The position numbers and the translations under genes were made by a program. Below are positions 10,179-22,219 of a stretch of 64,000 nucleotides of DNA, in pieces. The notes under the pieces were generated by a model, which was not told the DNA's origin, made no database searches, and worked only from the letters and a program-made list of their open reading frames with translations. The first letter of the stretch is position 1. Each line of letters starts with the position of its first letter. Source of the stretch: Phytoseiulus persimilis (lineage: Eukaryota; Arthropoda; Arachnida; Mesostigmata; Phytoseiidae); NCBI GenBank assembly GCA_037576195.1, contig CM075101.1, forward strand, positions 30,008,001-30,072,000, read 5' to 3'.

Positions 10179-10510
10179 TCAGATTGGGCCTCGGATAGCC
10201 GGGCGATCAGCATCGACTTCGACCACGCGGGTGCCGTCCACGCCCTCAGCGGCTACGCCGGTTCGAATGCTCTTGCCATCGTCTTCCAGCAGAACGTGAT
10301 CCACATAACGCTTCGGTTGTTCATCCTCGTTTGGAGGAAGCGATGGGAGCGGAAGAATCCACTTGGGCGGCAAAATACGGCATTTGTCATTGGCAATGGG
10401 CTCTGAAGCAGCTTTCGGAACACGCCAACCGTGCCAGCATCCAGGTAACAACAGCGACAATCCTGCGGGCAAGCCTCGTGTATGTCTTCCGACTCGGGTT
10501 CCCGGCCGGT
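10179..10510 (-). CDS. candidate terminal exon, minus strand
   Basis: A strong minus-strand acceptor (GTTCTCCTTTTCAG) lies just before 10510. In phase 1 it opens 110 codons to TGA at 10179-10181. The first third is leucine- and glycine-rich. The last two thirds look like real protein, with proline-rich sequence and then EDEQPKRYVDHVLLEDDGKS. Another acceptor (GCTGCTTCAG) would start the exon at 10402 in the same frame. A plus-strand first-exon model (10343-10444) overlaps and competes. Unrecognised. Confidence 0.3.
10343..10444 (+). CDS. competing first-exon candidate
   Basis: ATG at 10343 in a favourable context (GCGATGGG) opens 34 codons beginning MGAEESTWAAKYGICHWQWA and ends, phase 0, at a CAG/GTAACA donor. 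Both borders are respectable and the composition is good. It is antisense to the 10179-10510 candidate; at most one is likely to be real. Unrecognised. Confidence 0.25.
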
Positions 10511-11400
10511 CTGAAAAGGAGAACTCCGAGATCGTCGCCGTAGGACTACGAGCTGTCGGTCTTCATTCAATCCGGTGTCAGGTCAGGTCCAATCCCATCT
10601 CGACGGAGCAGACTCTTGTAACAATCGAATGGAACGTTCCGGGCGCTTTGTCAAAATCGCTGAAACATTCGGAGGCTGATGATGGGCGAAAGGAGAAAAA
10701 TAAAACCGCGTCGATCGGAGTCCGAAGGGCTCGGCGAGCTCCGCACCCAAGGAGATTCGACCGAAAATAGTGAAGCCAAGCTCGCTAAGCGACGCGAGGT
10801 CCGGCCGAAACAAGTGAAGAGACGCGTCCGGCTGACCGACCATAACGTCTCGCGGAGCGACGAAGGCGAAATCCGAAGAAACAATCGAACAGGGTTGGGT
10901 CCGACATTTCCAGCGATTGTTTTGTGCTTCACAGAAAGAAACTCTGAGACATTACGATAGACGCGATGGTTCGTCCGTCTCTTTACATGTCGATCTATCC
11001 AGCGTTAATCTTCGATATCTGTCATTTCATTGTTTACCGTCGCAACGTAACCAGAAAGAAGAAGAACAAAGGAGGTAGAGGGATGAGACGAGGTACCATC
11101 AACTATGAGAGACCGAGGATTGTCAAAATATCCGGAATGTCCGGATCGAACACAAGAAGCTAGAGCTCATGATGCCGTAGTGTAGCCGTTGGAAACTGTC
11201 CACGACTGTCACGGTCAGCAGTTCAATTGTGGCGGATATCACGCTCGCACCTGGCCTCCTCGTTGGCAGCCTAAGTTTCAGCGATTGCAATCCGGTCCTG
11301 AGACAACGCAGAGTCTTGACATGTATCCGTTCCTCGGAGAGTCGCTCCGAAGACGCAAATCAGGGCAGTTTTCTCGATCTCGCTCTGAGTCGACGGATGA
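10511..11400. other. no gene supported
   Basis: Several highly basic frames occur on both strands between 10580 and 10960. Their arginine and serine richness reflects the local CGA/TCG/GAG composition. A serine-arginine frame at 11189-11527 overlaps the next candidate. Confidence 0.3.
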
Positions 11401-11613
11401 GATTCTTCATGTCCCGCCGAGATCTCCACGGATTCCGCCAGGGATTGCAAAGCAGGCACCGGAGGCATCGGAGCAATTCATCGGACGTTCCAATTCATCA
11501 AAAAGAAATACGGCGACGGCAACCTAGGCTTCTCGATGCAAGCGAGCCTCGCAGAGCAAACTCTTTCGGAATTGCGTCTGCCGCCGCCTGCTGCAAATCG
11601 AAGCCCGGGATGA
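11401..11613 (+). CDS. open frame, possible exon or 5' part of a broken frame
   Basis: Seventy codons follow a TGA at 11398-11400 and contain FQFIKKKYGDGNLGFSMQAS and then an AEQ-rich segment, closing with TGA at 11611-11613. There is no ATG at the start. Its last third overlaps the next plus frame (11528-11764), and the translation seems to pass naturally from one to the other near 11575. Either two frames overlap by chance, or a short coding region carries a one-base shift. Unrecognised. Confidence 0.2.
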   Translation, partial: DSSCPAEISTDSARDCKAGTGGIGAIHRTFQFIKKKYGDGNLGFSMQASLAEQTLSELRLPPPAANRSPG

Positions 11614-11764
11614 ACAGTGCGAAGACTCTCAAACATTCCTCCGGAAGGCTGGTCTGAAAGTTCCGTCATTCTCTGCTGATGTTATCTCTCCGGCCGACTT
11701 TCGGAGCGGCGACCTCCCTTGCGACTTTTTCGATAACCCCTCCGATGGCGTAGATATCCAATGA
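11528..11764 (+). CDS. open frame, possible 3' coding end
   Basis: The frame opens after TAG (11525-11527). From about 11580 it reads QIEARDEQCEDSQTFLRKAG and then an acidic, phenylalanine-bearing tail ending at TGA 11762-11764. The first part is cysteine-rich and arginine-rich, so a real exon would begin near 11580. The AG sites there lack a good pyrimidine tract. Unrecognised. Confidence 0.2.
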   Translation, partial: ASRCKRASQSKLFRNCVCRRLLQIEARDEQCEDSQTFLRKAGLKVPSFSADVISPADFRSGDLPCDFFDNPSDGVDIQ

Positions 11765-13004
11765 CTAGAAATGATCTGATATCGTTTGGGTGAGATGGGA
11801 GCACACCTTCCGCGCGAAGGAATCGAATCGCCGATAGTTCGACTCCGGCGAGCCGCCCGCTAGATTAACATCCCTGGAGACAAGAGTGGCAGCTGAAATT
11901 GAAAACTCTAAGCTCCTTCTCGAAGTCTTCGGGTCGCCTGCGCTGTTTGCAGTCAGACGTTCATTGCTTCGCGCTCGAAGTCCCGCATGTTGAAATTTCC
12001 TGACAGACACTCGGTGAGAGACAGGGACAGGCTTCGGCCTTTCGCGACCTGTACAATGCAGGGCTCGATGTTTTCCGAACAACAGACGCCCCCACAAGAC
12101 TTCTCGTGATGCCCTATCTCCGCAGCCGATCGACCAGCTGGCCGGCAGGCGTTTCAGAAGCGAATCATTGCCCCTGGACAATCTGTGCAACGTTGCGTCT
12201 GACGTGGGTCAACTATTCTTCCATGGGGAGGGGTGAGGGGAGAGGTCGCGACACCAAGCAGAGAAAGATTACGCGACTGATAGGCTCAGACCCGGCCTCC
12301 GTAACGACCCTGTTGAGTCGTTCAATCAGACCCCTCTAAGCGCTCCCACTACAAGGGCTCCCGGCGCCACTGCCAACAACAACAATGAGGTAATGGGGAG
12401 ACTGAACCGGCCCGACTTGCAGACCGAGCGCCCATTACTATCTCTCTCCCCATCTCCCTTTCTCTCTCTCTCGGTTCGTTGCCCTAGTTCCCTTCTTCTT
12501 GCTCTCGAACGCTCCTCTTGTCCCCGAACTTGGACTAGATAATCCATCCACAGATCGACGACACAACGAAAATCGAATCAGGACTCAGGTCCATGAACGG
12601 TGGTTCATCGATGAGAGAGGGGAACGGATAAGCTTCAGGGGGCGAGCTCGACTGAAGGTGTTTCCCCGAAATGACGCTGAGCTTCTAGGAGAGAATGAAT
12701 GCAACCGTGAGCGGGCGGCTTCTGAAGTTGGTATAATTAAGCCTGGTGACCAACGAAGGCTCACCAAACCGAAACATGACGCTCGTATAATAGGCTCTCC
12801 GCCTGGGCTATAGTTGCGAGCACCGGCTTGCGCGGTGAGTAGTGTGTCAACCTCCAATATCAACAAAGCCGGGCCGATACCCGACCCACGTCAAAGACGC
12901 CTCTTTCATAATTCATCAATGTGCGTGAAGCTCCATTTCGCATTGGCGTTCTCTCCAACTGCGTTAAACCTTTTTCCGAGGCTCGCGTCGCATGTTGAAC
13001 TCAC
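11765..13004. other. no gene supported; pyrimidine-rich stretch
   Basis: Contains a CT-rich microsatellite at 12461-12472. A minus frame (12585-12866) could follow the 13005-13123 exon in phase from an acceptor ending CGCAACTATAG, but its serine- and arginine-rich translation is unconvincing. Confidence 0.3.
12461..12472 (+). repeat. (TC)n microsatellite
   Basis: Six TC units inside a longer pyrimidine-rich stretch (12440-12475). Confidence 0.7.
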
Positions 13005-13123
13005 GGCTCGTCCCCCGGAATTTCCCCGCACCGAATGTTCGCTTGCCGAGGTGCGTTTCCAAGTTCCGTTTTTTGTGGCTGTTCACGCTGTTCCACGGCG
13101 GTGATGAAAAACATCTTGAGCAT
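13005..13123 (-). CDS. candidate first coding exon, minus strand
   Basis: ATG at 13123-13121 opens 39 codons beginning MLKMFFITAVEQREQPQKTE and ends, phase 2, at a consensus GTGAGT donor (GT at 13004-13003). The short hydrophobic start followed by polar residues could be a weak signal sequence, but the hydrophobic run is only about eight residues. Two other frames in the same interval are open and look comparable (for instance minus 12964-13260). Unrecognised. Confidence 0.25.
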
Positions 13124-15319
13124 TTCCCTACTGTGCTCTTGCACTTTCGATCCCCTTGCCCCGAACTCGGCCACCGTTCCCGTTGTGTTTCATCAGAGAA
13201 CGGATTCAGCCCCGTATTCATGCAAATGCCCTCGAGGACCACTCGCATCGTCTGCGCCATGAGACAATGTCTACCCGCCTTCGCTGTGAGCTATAATTGA
13301 ACGTCGGAAGCCGTCAAGAAATCTTCTCGGAGTCAGCCTGGGACCCCGCTCCGCTCCGCAAGTGCTTGCCTCGGAACCTGAGCCTTTGAATGCGCGGCCT
13401 CTTCCCGCCATCTTGACACCCCATGTTCTTCTGAAGCAAATCTTCGTGACCCGTTCGATCGATCACATTCTGCTGGTGATCCACAGCTGGAGATTCGTCG
13501 CAAGAGCTCATATTACGACTGATCGGCGACGTTTGAAACTCCAGAATCGCTGATGAGAAAATTAGTATTCATTCCGTCTGCATTCATATGGCTCTCCGCA
13601 CTCAAGGGCTCTGGGACACAAACATGTTTCGAGCCGAACGTCGAGCCTAAAACAGCAATCAAGTCACACCGGGGTGGAGGTGGCGTAGGATTCCAGAGGA
13701 ATCTGCTCCGGTTATTGGTCTGACAAGGAACTCATCCTGAATTGGAGGCAGCGCTTGTTTCGCTGCAAACGACGGACGACCAAAGTTCTCGGCCGGGTTG
13801 TGCCCCCGCGCAGCTTAAAAATAAATTGGAAAGTTCGTGGCCGGCAAGAGTGAGAATTTGAATTTCCTCACTTTCCTGCGGTCGTCCTCGGAGCGCCACT
13901 CACACACATACGCACCCACGAACACACTCGCCACAGAGTAGGCCCTCCATATTGTACGAAGTCCGCCGCCATTGGACGTTGAGCAGCGAAGACAAGTAAC
14001 TTTCCCGTTTCCGCATCTAGTTCTCGTCTTCTCAGTTGAAAGCACGAGCAGTCAGAACTGCGAATCTGTCCAGTGAATCGAGAATCTCCCGTACAATGCA
14101 TGCTTCACTCAGATAACTCCTCCGGTCTTCTCTCATCGAATTCGACTCCAGAACTAATTCCATGGTATGAACTCAAAAGGACGAGCGGTCACGGGAGGGA
14201 AGCCTCGGGTAACACCAGAGCGGGTATTTGGATGCCAAAATCCCCTAGAACTCGTGTGGGCATTCCCACTCGGCCAATGAACGAAAAATCGGAACCTCGA
14301 AGTTTCAGTTAGTGTAAGAGGCGGTTCCATTGTCGGATTCTTTGTATTTTGGCGCCAAGAATTTTGGCGGGACCATATGGGCTCGGAAAGAGCGCGCTCT
14401 ATTTGAACGTTCCCAAGTTGGACAAGGGATGCCTGGAGTATGCCAATCTCGGGGAATCGAGCAGGAGCGAGCAACTTACCAAAGAAAGCGATAGGATACC
14501 GAGAAGAAGGACCAGGTTGGACTAAGCTTAGCAATGCGGCTATCTTCAGCTTCATAAATAAGAGCGGTGAAAGCGAGCGGGTGGCCGGTCAGGCAGGCGA
14601 GCGAGCAGCCAGGGTTTATTCAGCTTTTCAATTAAGAACAATGCCATCGTCCATTGTGGACGATCCATTGCAGCCTCTCCGTCCTCCTGCCGTCGCTTGC
14701 CCGCCACGCTCGCTCACTCACTCGTGAGGCGTCGCGTCTGTCAGTTCGTCTGTCTGTCGGTCTATCCCGCGTCCGACCATCCGTCCGTCGGCTCGCCGCT
14801 GCAAGCGAGCGAGCTTCGCGTTCCATACTCACTAACCCTGATGCAAGAAGAGACTGATGGGCTCGCGCAGCAACGACCTCGTCCGTCCATTCGTTTTCTA
14901 CACTCCAAGCTTTTTCGCGTCTCTTTCGGGATAGGACGTCGTCTGTCTCCGAACTAGAGGAAAGTCCGTTCGTGCATTCCGACCACCAGTTCCCGACACC
15001 GACGCGTTTACCGATTCGTACCCGCTGTCTGTCGAGTGAGACCAGAAACAGGCGGCTCGAGGGGTGAATCAGGTATCAAAGGCCGGCTTCGTCCGCCAAC
15101 GATCATCACCAATTTCACGGGCAATCTTGATTCTCGGATGTACCAACTCGAAGTATACAGGAATCAGCGACGCTCGATACGAGCCCCCCTCATCCAGATT
15201 TGAGGAACGAAGGCTTTCGAGGTCCTCTCCTGCAGGAGCGGAAGCGAGCGGGGAGCAAAATCACCACAATGTGTCGACTGGAAAATGTCAGTCCCGTTGG
15301 AGTTGGTTTCCGTCGACAG
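13124..15319. other. no gene supported; tetranucleotide-rich in 14.69-14.83 kb
   Basis: Only short or arginine-rich frames. The stretch 14686-14830 is a degenerate four-base repeat tract and produces spurious frames on both strands. Confidence 0.3.
14686..14830. repeat. imperfect tetranucleotide tract (CTCG/GTCT/CGTC type)
   Basis: Runs such as GCTCGCTCACTCACTCG, GTCTGTCTGTCGGTC, CCATCCGTCCGTCGG and AAGCGAGCGAGC, with interruptions. Confidence 0.6.
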
Positions 15320-15371
15320 AAAGAGAGTTGAACGCCGATATCTCCTGGGAATTAGAGGGACATCAGCGGAG
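15320..15371 (+). CDS. small candidate exon
   Basis: Fifty-two bases lie between an acceptor (GTTTCCGTCGACAG, to 15319) and an AG/GTAACC donor (GT at 15372). They encode RELNADISWELEGHQR in phase 1 to phase 2. The same frame is open upstream to 15064, so the exon could be longer. Composition is good but the unit is short. Unrecognised. Confidence 0.2.
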
Positions 15372-18300
15372 GTAACCTTAAACGAGGACGGTAGCAGGTT
15401 CAGCAGCCGTTAGCGTTAGTCTATGGAATATCGATACACCCATTATCCTGTCCCGTCTGCTCTTGGTTGTTTGCTTCCGCCGCGATGGTATGCCCTATAC
15501 GCATCTCACTCTGGCTGCCATGTTCCGGACCACGAGTAACAACCACCACCACCTCAGCTGAACATCGCGGGAATAACGCTCTGGCATCCAACTACGTGGT
15601 CTCCTGGACAATTTGCGTCGAACGTACGAGTTCACTCGGTCACGCGGCCTCCTCCAATTTCCTCGAGTCCCTCAGACTCCATTAGCATTTCTGCAATCTC
15701 CTGACCAACAAAGCGACCAAGCTCCTCGTCGTCATGGCAATGCTAATAGTACTTTGATAGATCGCTCGTTCGAATGGCTTCCGGGGCAGGGACCTTGAAA
15801 TGACCGTCTCCAATGAGGATGAGTTACAGGACCCCCTAGGCGGCCATGTTCAAGTACCCGAATTCTTGAACTTGGAAGGCGGAAAAATCCCCCCAGCGGG
15901 GTCGGCTGAGCTACGGAACGCGCCATCGAAGGCCAGAGAATGGCAGAGACGTTTGAGCATTAGCAATTGGAGTGTCAAACGATCGCTCTGCCCTCGGGTT
16001 TCCAGATCCGACTCCAAAGTCGGGAGGGGTATTTTATGACGATAATGTTCCAAAACGAATCCGATATCGAAGCGTTCTCCAGCGGCCATCCCGAACTCCA
16101 CCCGTCGATCCATCTATTTGTGTCCATGGAGACATCGCAGACGATGTTCCACGCGCGCGACTCCCGTTTCACTCCGAAGCTGCGTTCACAAGCACAAGCA
16201 TTCGTTGTCGTGACACTCATTGGGAAAAGAATTGGACACAAGAAACTCGGGAGCTCTTCGGCGCAGTCTCACGCGCGGGCGTGACTCGATGACGCATGAC
16301 AACGCTAAGCCGCTTACCATCTAGTAGTCGGAACCCATATCGCCCACTTACGAAGCGCTGGCTGTTGTTGCTGTCGGCGCCGGAAGAGAATGCAGGCCAC
16401 TAGGTCCGGCCCTGCAGGGTGCGTTTCGGGTGTGTGTGAGTTGGAGCTGAGCGGGAGGACGGGGCGCTCCATAACGGCAATGCATCGACTCCTCGTCGCC
16501 GTGTCCTTAAGTCCACTCGTATGGTGTCACTTAAGCGGATCCTCCTTCTCCGGAACGAGCGGTCGTACGCTGGCCCTGTTCGATGTTTCTCGGCCGATGT
16601 CGTCCACAGAGCCCTGTCCGTTGTCTTCCCCGCACGTCGTCACATACGGCTGCCCAGACGCCTGAGGGACCCTGGAGGGGGTTGTCTTTCCTCGACAGCA
16701 ACGATATCGACGGCACAAGATCCATGAACGCCAGCCCTAAGGAAAAAACAATGAGACGCTCCGAATGGATCGAGGGCGGCGATGCCACTACTCACGCCGC
16801 TCGATCCCTTCTCACGCATCCGCCGCACGGTCACTCCTGAGAGGAAACGCCACCGAGACACAGGGTCCTCGAGTAATGCTCCCTCCATCTATCTGTTCCG
16901 ACGCCCATTACTCGAATGCATTATGTATTGTAACGGAAGAGGGAACCAACCGAGCGACGGACACTCGCCAAGTCGGCAACGAGGACATTCCGGAAAGGAG
17001 GATCCGCCCCCATCCCAGCTCTGGAAATTGTCCGCCGCTCGAGCGACGCGCGGAAGAACAACATGATGTCGGTTGACCTAAGTTGTTCCAACTCTCGGAA
17101 AAAACCGAGGAACAGTCGAGGCTCGAGAGCCGAGGACTGTAAAAACGAAAAAAAAAAAACGGGCCCTCGGCGCCAATTCCAAAATGGAGATGACCACTGT
17201 TGATCATGGCAGCTGAAAGATGTTCGCTGATGTCTGCCTGAGGCGGCGTCAATCTTACGCCTTCGGTTTCGCTCAGTTCTGTTCTTTTGAGATCTTTCCT
17301 CTCTCCCATCGTCTCGCGAGACTCAGCTCTTCAGAATAGTGAGCCGTTGCATCTCCTCTGTTCTTGTAGTGCCGAGGATCCAACTGCAGGTGAGCGCATG
17401 AAGCTGAAGAGGTTATTCAACCAACACTCAAGGCGCTTTTTGCGATTTGCGGAATGATCGGATGGATAGTTTCTGAAGTTGCTCCGATTCAAGGGTTCTG
17501 AGGACTCGGAGTACATCCTGGATCGGCACCAGGGGGTTGATGAGTCTCTACAGTTGCGACACATCTATCTTGAAAGGCAACAGGCTTATTACTATGAGAG
17601 CTTCGAGCAGTATGAGGCCGATTCGAATTCAAGTTCTGCTCCAGAATAGGAGCTTACTGCCTAGCGCTAGGAAGTACCCACAGGGTTCACGCCTGGGCTG
17701 CTCAGGACTCCCGAAAATTCTCGCGACGAACGACTCCAGTCGCTGCGACGGAACCACCAACGATCCAAGGATGGCAGAATTGAATATTCGCTGCCTTCTG
17801 ACATCCATCCTCATGGCTGAGGGCGAGCGAGCGTGAACGACTGAGGACCGGGACAGGCTCGCTGTCCTCCGTTAAGATCGATTACACAGGCCAGGAAGGC
17901 GAGCCCGCCGGTCGCCCACCCTGGAGAGAGTCTGGACTCTTGAGCGTGCCGGTGGACTGTTTCCCCACACACAATACGTACTCGAGAAACCGACAGTGCA
18001 CACGAGTGAACTCGAAAACTTCGGTGCAGCCTCCAAAATCCAACGGAAAATCATCAGCAGACGTCGCTGCTAGGCCGACCCTTGTTGCCTTGAACGAGTT
18101 TCGCTCCGGCTACAACAAAGAAAGCAACAATGATTTTTCATGATGGTGACATATTTCAGTTCGTGTGTGTGCCTTCCCCTCGAAGTCCCGTCGGCCTTAG
18201 CATTGCGATCCGGCGCCGGTGCGACTCCGCGAGGTTATCCGGAAAGATTGCAAAGGTCACTCAATATGGGTAGACCTTCCTGAGTGATCGCGAATCTCCC

Positions 18301-19482
18301 TTTCTCCTGATAATGCGCAGACTAGGTTTCAAAACAACTGGTGATGGGCGGCCCCAGGTAGGAACCCATGCGCACAGGATTCCAGAGGCGAGGAACAAAA
18401 ATTGGAGATCGACTCCAACCTGTCAAAAAATTCGCTGGGGAGTTGAACACGCGCGATCGTATTCCTGCGTTCCCAAACCCCTCAGCGGATAGTGAGAGAA
18501 TAAGTGTCTCGTATTGGCAAACTCGACCACGCAAGACGTCAGCTTGCCTTGCATCGAGAAGTCGGAGCTCCGACGATCGGTTCGAGGAATTCGTCCATTC
18601 CCCGGTTTCGTTCGGTGTACGTGCTCACGGGTATACCAAACAGGGGGACCGCGATTGTGACGCCGCATGCGTCACGTTGGGCTGTTCTCCGCTAGTCCTC
18701 GTTCCCAGTTACGCGGAACCACTTCCTTTTCGGCGAAGGCGAGCAATTCCGATGGTAGGCGGAGCGCCGAACATGCATCCAACGGTCTACAAGCAGGATG
18801 GGAGCAGGCGGCAACCACACGTGAAAGTGTAACCGCGAGAACGGATGCAATCAACCTCCCGTTAATTGCCCCGCATTCCTCAGCTCGTGAAACGTCTACG
18901 CAGCGGAGTCTTGGAGCTATCGTCGCTGGAGACAGCTGCAATGCTATTCCTGCACTTCCAAACTCAGAGAGAACCGAAGCCTGACCACCCTCTAGACGTC
19001 TGGCTCCAACGTTTTGCCCTTCTCGAGTTCGCGACGCGAAGGTGCAAGTCAACCATCGATTCAACGATCCGAATCCACACAGCTCGGTGAACCTCTTGTC
19101 AATGGTGTGGAAGAGGGGCAAATGTCCTGTTCTGCGGGACTGGTTTTCCGCCGATCTCGTCTCATGCAACAGCGCGCACAAACGTGAAACAGCTTGAAGG
19201 ACTGTTCCGAGAGGAATCATGGTGCCAGGGAGCGGCGGCTCGAGGAAACGCGCAGCAAGAGCCCGCGATTAATTGAGGCCTTTGCCCCGAGGTCATATTC
19301 GTTTTCCTCCTCTCCTCCCCTCTCCATCGTTTCAAGAACGACTTCACCCATCACTTAGAAAACATGACCCGTCACAGAGCCGGAGAAATGCGTGCTCTAT
19401 TTTCAGATTCATTCCTCTCTCCAACCGCCTCCTCCTCTTCGACGTCATCGCCTTCATCCGTTCCTCTCCGCCTCCTTTCCAG
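15372..19482. other. no gene supported
   Basis: Many overlapping frames of 60-180 codons on both strands (for example 18368-18832 plus and 18672-19220 minus), none with matched splice borders. A 12-base A run lies at 17148-17159. The 3' part is pyrimidine-rich and leads into the 19483 acceptor. Confidence 0.3.
17148..17159 (+). repeat. poly(A) run, 12 bases
   Basis: Uninterrupted A12 on the plus strand; no other poly(A)-tailed retrocopy feature is visible next to it. Confidence 0.7.
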
Positions 19483-19551
19483 CAACGGTCCTGCGCGTCC
19501 AAAGTCGAGAAGAACCTTGTGCTAAGCACGCCAGCATCCTGCACGAAGCTC
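19483..19551 (+). CDS. candidate internal exon with strong splice borders
   Basis: A long pyrimidine tract ending CCTCCTTTCCAG (to 19482) and a GTAAGA donor (GT at 19552) bracket 69 bases. Phase 0 gives QRSCASKVEKNLVLSTPASC plus three residues. Phase 1 is also open and looks reasonable (an EEPCAKHASILHEA segment). An acceptor ending ATGACAACAG at 19628 could supply the next exon in either phase. Unrecognised. Confidence 0.35.
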
Positions 19552-20242
19552 GTAAGAGAAACCTGTCCGCATCATGAGCTCGCAAGTCATGCTCCCAAAA
19601 GCTAATTGCCCATCTTGCATGACAACAGCGCGCTACAAGACGCAGAGTTCGTTGTCCCCTAAACAGGCGGCGGGAATCTGCCTGTGATGCTTATCCAGAG
19701 CTTCACCCCCTCGCGCCAATGCAGTCATTTCCGAACGGCTGGTAATCTCGCACATCTGGGCTCCACCCAGGACCCTGGAGAGGTTGGGTCCCTCGGAGGA
19801 GAGGGGGATGGTGGCAACGAGAGGAACTAGTTGTCGATAGCGAGCCTCAAAGTGAAGGGGAGGCGACTTCTTATGGGATGATCAGTTAACGAAGACAGTT
19901 CTCCGATCCTCCCAGAGGTGAAAGAGTGGAGCGAGGTTGCAACACTGGAGAAGAGTGCGCGCAAGCAGAAGGATGGAGTTGGATATGTCGGTCGTATGCT
20001 CGACTGTCTCGCGACAGAGACTTTGATCACTCCGACCCAAACTGAGAATTTACATACGGAGCACAGTGACGACACCGACAGGCTCAATTCCTTTAAGTGC
20101 CCAAATAATCTTCCCCTATGGCCAATCTTCCGCTTCGTTATACCACCGCATCCACATTCTCCCCGATCCGCGCATTTCCGTTTCTTTGATATTCCTGTGT
20201 TCTCTCCGTTCGTTGCACATTCCTCAGGATTGAAGTTTTTCG

Positions 20243-20255
20243 CCCCCCCCCCCCC
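20243..20255 (+). repeat. poly(C) run, 13 bases
   Basis: Uninterrupted C13 within pyrimidine-rich sequence. Confidence 0.75.
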
Positions 20256-22198
20256 TCTCCTTCCTCCCGCTAGATCGAATGCATCTCTGCGCCTAGAAAA
20301 ATACTGCTAATACTGAGAAAATATGACGTCCTTGGAAAAACAAGGAGTCCAAATGGAGGCGCTCCACCAGGATGTAGCGCTCCCAGGGAATACCAAATAT
20401 ATCACCCGGCCACCGCGCGTACTTCAGCTAACATATGAGGCTCGTGCGTCGAGATCGGAATTTTTTCGAGCGCACATGAAAGGAAACAACACTCGAATCG
20501 GTTGTTGGTTTCATTCTGTCATGCCGAATGAGTTTGATCGCGATCTTCCACATCGTCTCCCGTCTGGTTCTCTAGAGGTCGAGTTCGCTCCTTCCCCATA
20601 CATTTTCGTCAGTATTCAACCCTGTGCTCGAGTCCCGGCTGTTCGCGAAATGTTTCCTTCGGCGGGGAAAGTCAGACCGTCGGGTGGAAACACAGCCCAT
20701 GGAGGAATTTGTCTCGACGTCTATCTCGATAAGGACCAGAGGGATCGACTTCTCGAGTCAGGAGAACGGCATCGAAATGTTCGCCCACAAAAAAAAACTC
20801 AGTCCTCCGTTCTGGATGTCTTCAATTAGCGATTCCAGTTCATCGGGCAACGACAAAGCGACCCCCGCATTGGCTCTGCCGCAACAAGAGACAAGATTAC
20901 TCCGGCTCAACAGGGACCTCACACTCCAACCTTCCCCATTGGTACATTCAGGTTCTCTGATCGTTGTCCTCCTTATCCGGTAGACGAATTGTCGCTGAAG
21001 CAGCATCGCACACCTGGCACAGGTGTACGTAGCGGAGCAGTCGCTGAGGTTGCAGGACGTCTGAAGGGGCTGAACAACACATGAAAAGCCTGTGTCAGGT
21101 GGCTGAGTGGAACAGGTAGACGACACCGATCGACTTTACTGCAGGAGCATCCCGACCCGGAACGAGATTCCGGAAGGCTCCCGCACATCATTAGTTCAAC
21201 GAAATCCACCGAGCGTTGAGAGCTGTTCTCGCCACGATGGCTGTCGAACAACAATGCGGTCGGTGTATTCGTGTACGAATGTCGTCCTAGCGGACAGAGG
21301 TGGTCTACTTCCTCACCTGTCGGCGTGCTCGCCCAGATCAACGTTTCTCCAGCCGGAAAGCGACACGTTAGTCTCCCTATAAGCCCGATGTTGAGATAAA
21401 TTGGAGCGAGAGATTTCCCGCGAGAAAACACCGACGATACAACGTCCACCGCGGGTCAACGCTTCGTCGTCGCCTCCAGCAATCAATGCAGGTGGAACGC
21501 CGGCTGTACGTTAGACCAACACGACGATACCTCACGATGCCATCGCAGCCAGTGTCGCCGCATGAGGAGAGAGGCGAGCGAGGAAGCGAGACCGCCAAGG
21601 ACGGGAGCAATCCTGATCGAACGACGGGTGCTGACGTCGCCCGGTGATCATTGCAGGAAGCAATTAAGGACTAATGCAATAATCAGGACATCTCCGAAGG
21701 CTGCGACGGACAGGTCGCCTAGTTGCTAGTATCGGTTGACACAGACCTACGTCCACGCGGCGCAGTGCAAGGCGGTCCTTTTCCGTCGCCGTCATCCTCG
21801 CGCTGGATTCCCGATGACGTGGCCTGCTCGAAGACAGTTTCGGACGACAGAGTTCTTCCGGAGAGGTTATCGCCGCGCTTCTAGTATCACTGGCTGCGCA
21901 ACATAGTGGCTCGAGGGCAACCCAGACCGGCCGTCCTGACAGTCTGCTGTTTCTGGATTCAGCTCGATGAGGTCGTCCTGACACTGGAGTATCGTCATGG
22001 GATCGATGGATCCAGGGGAGGCCGAGGTTGAGGGGTACGAGGCTTATATACCCCCACTGGTCTGCGACAGGGGTTTCTAGGGGATGTATATACGAAAGTC
22101 AAGAGAAGGTGTTGGCGCAAGCTCGCTCGGAACGATTGAACACACCGAGTGTGCTTTGTTAGGGGGTCTTTCAATGCCGCTAATCCCGACGTTCTCCA

Positions 22199-22219
22199 AG
22201 ACAGACAGACAGACAGGAC
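22199..22219 (+). repeat. (ACAG)n short tandem repeat
   Basis: AGACAGACAGACAGACAGGA, about five units. Confidence 0.75.

Noticed and set aside
10258-10275. GGTTCGAAT as a tRNA T-loop
   Set aside because: No pairing stem and no other tRNA parts; it lies in a coding candidate.
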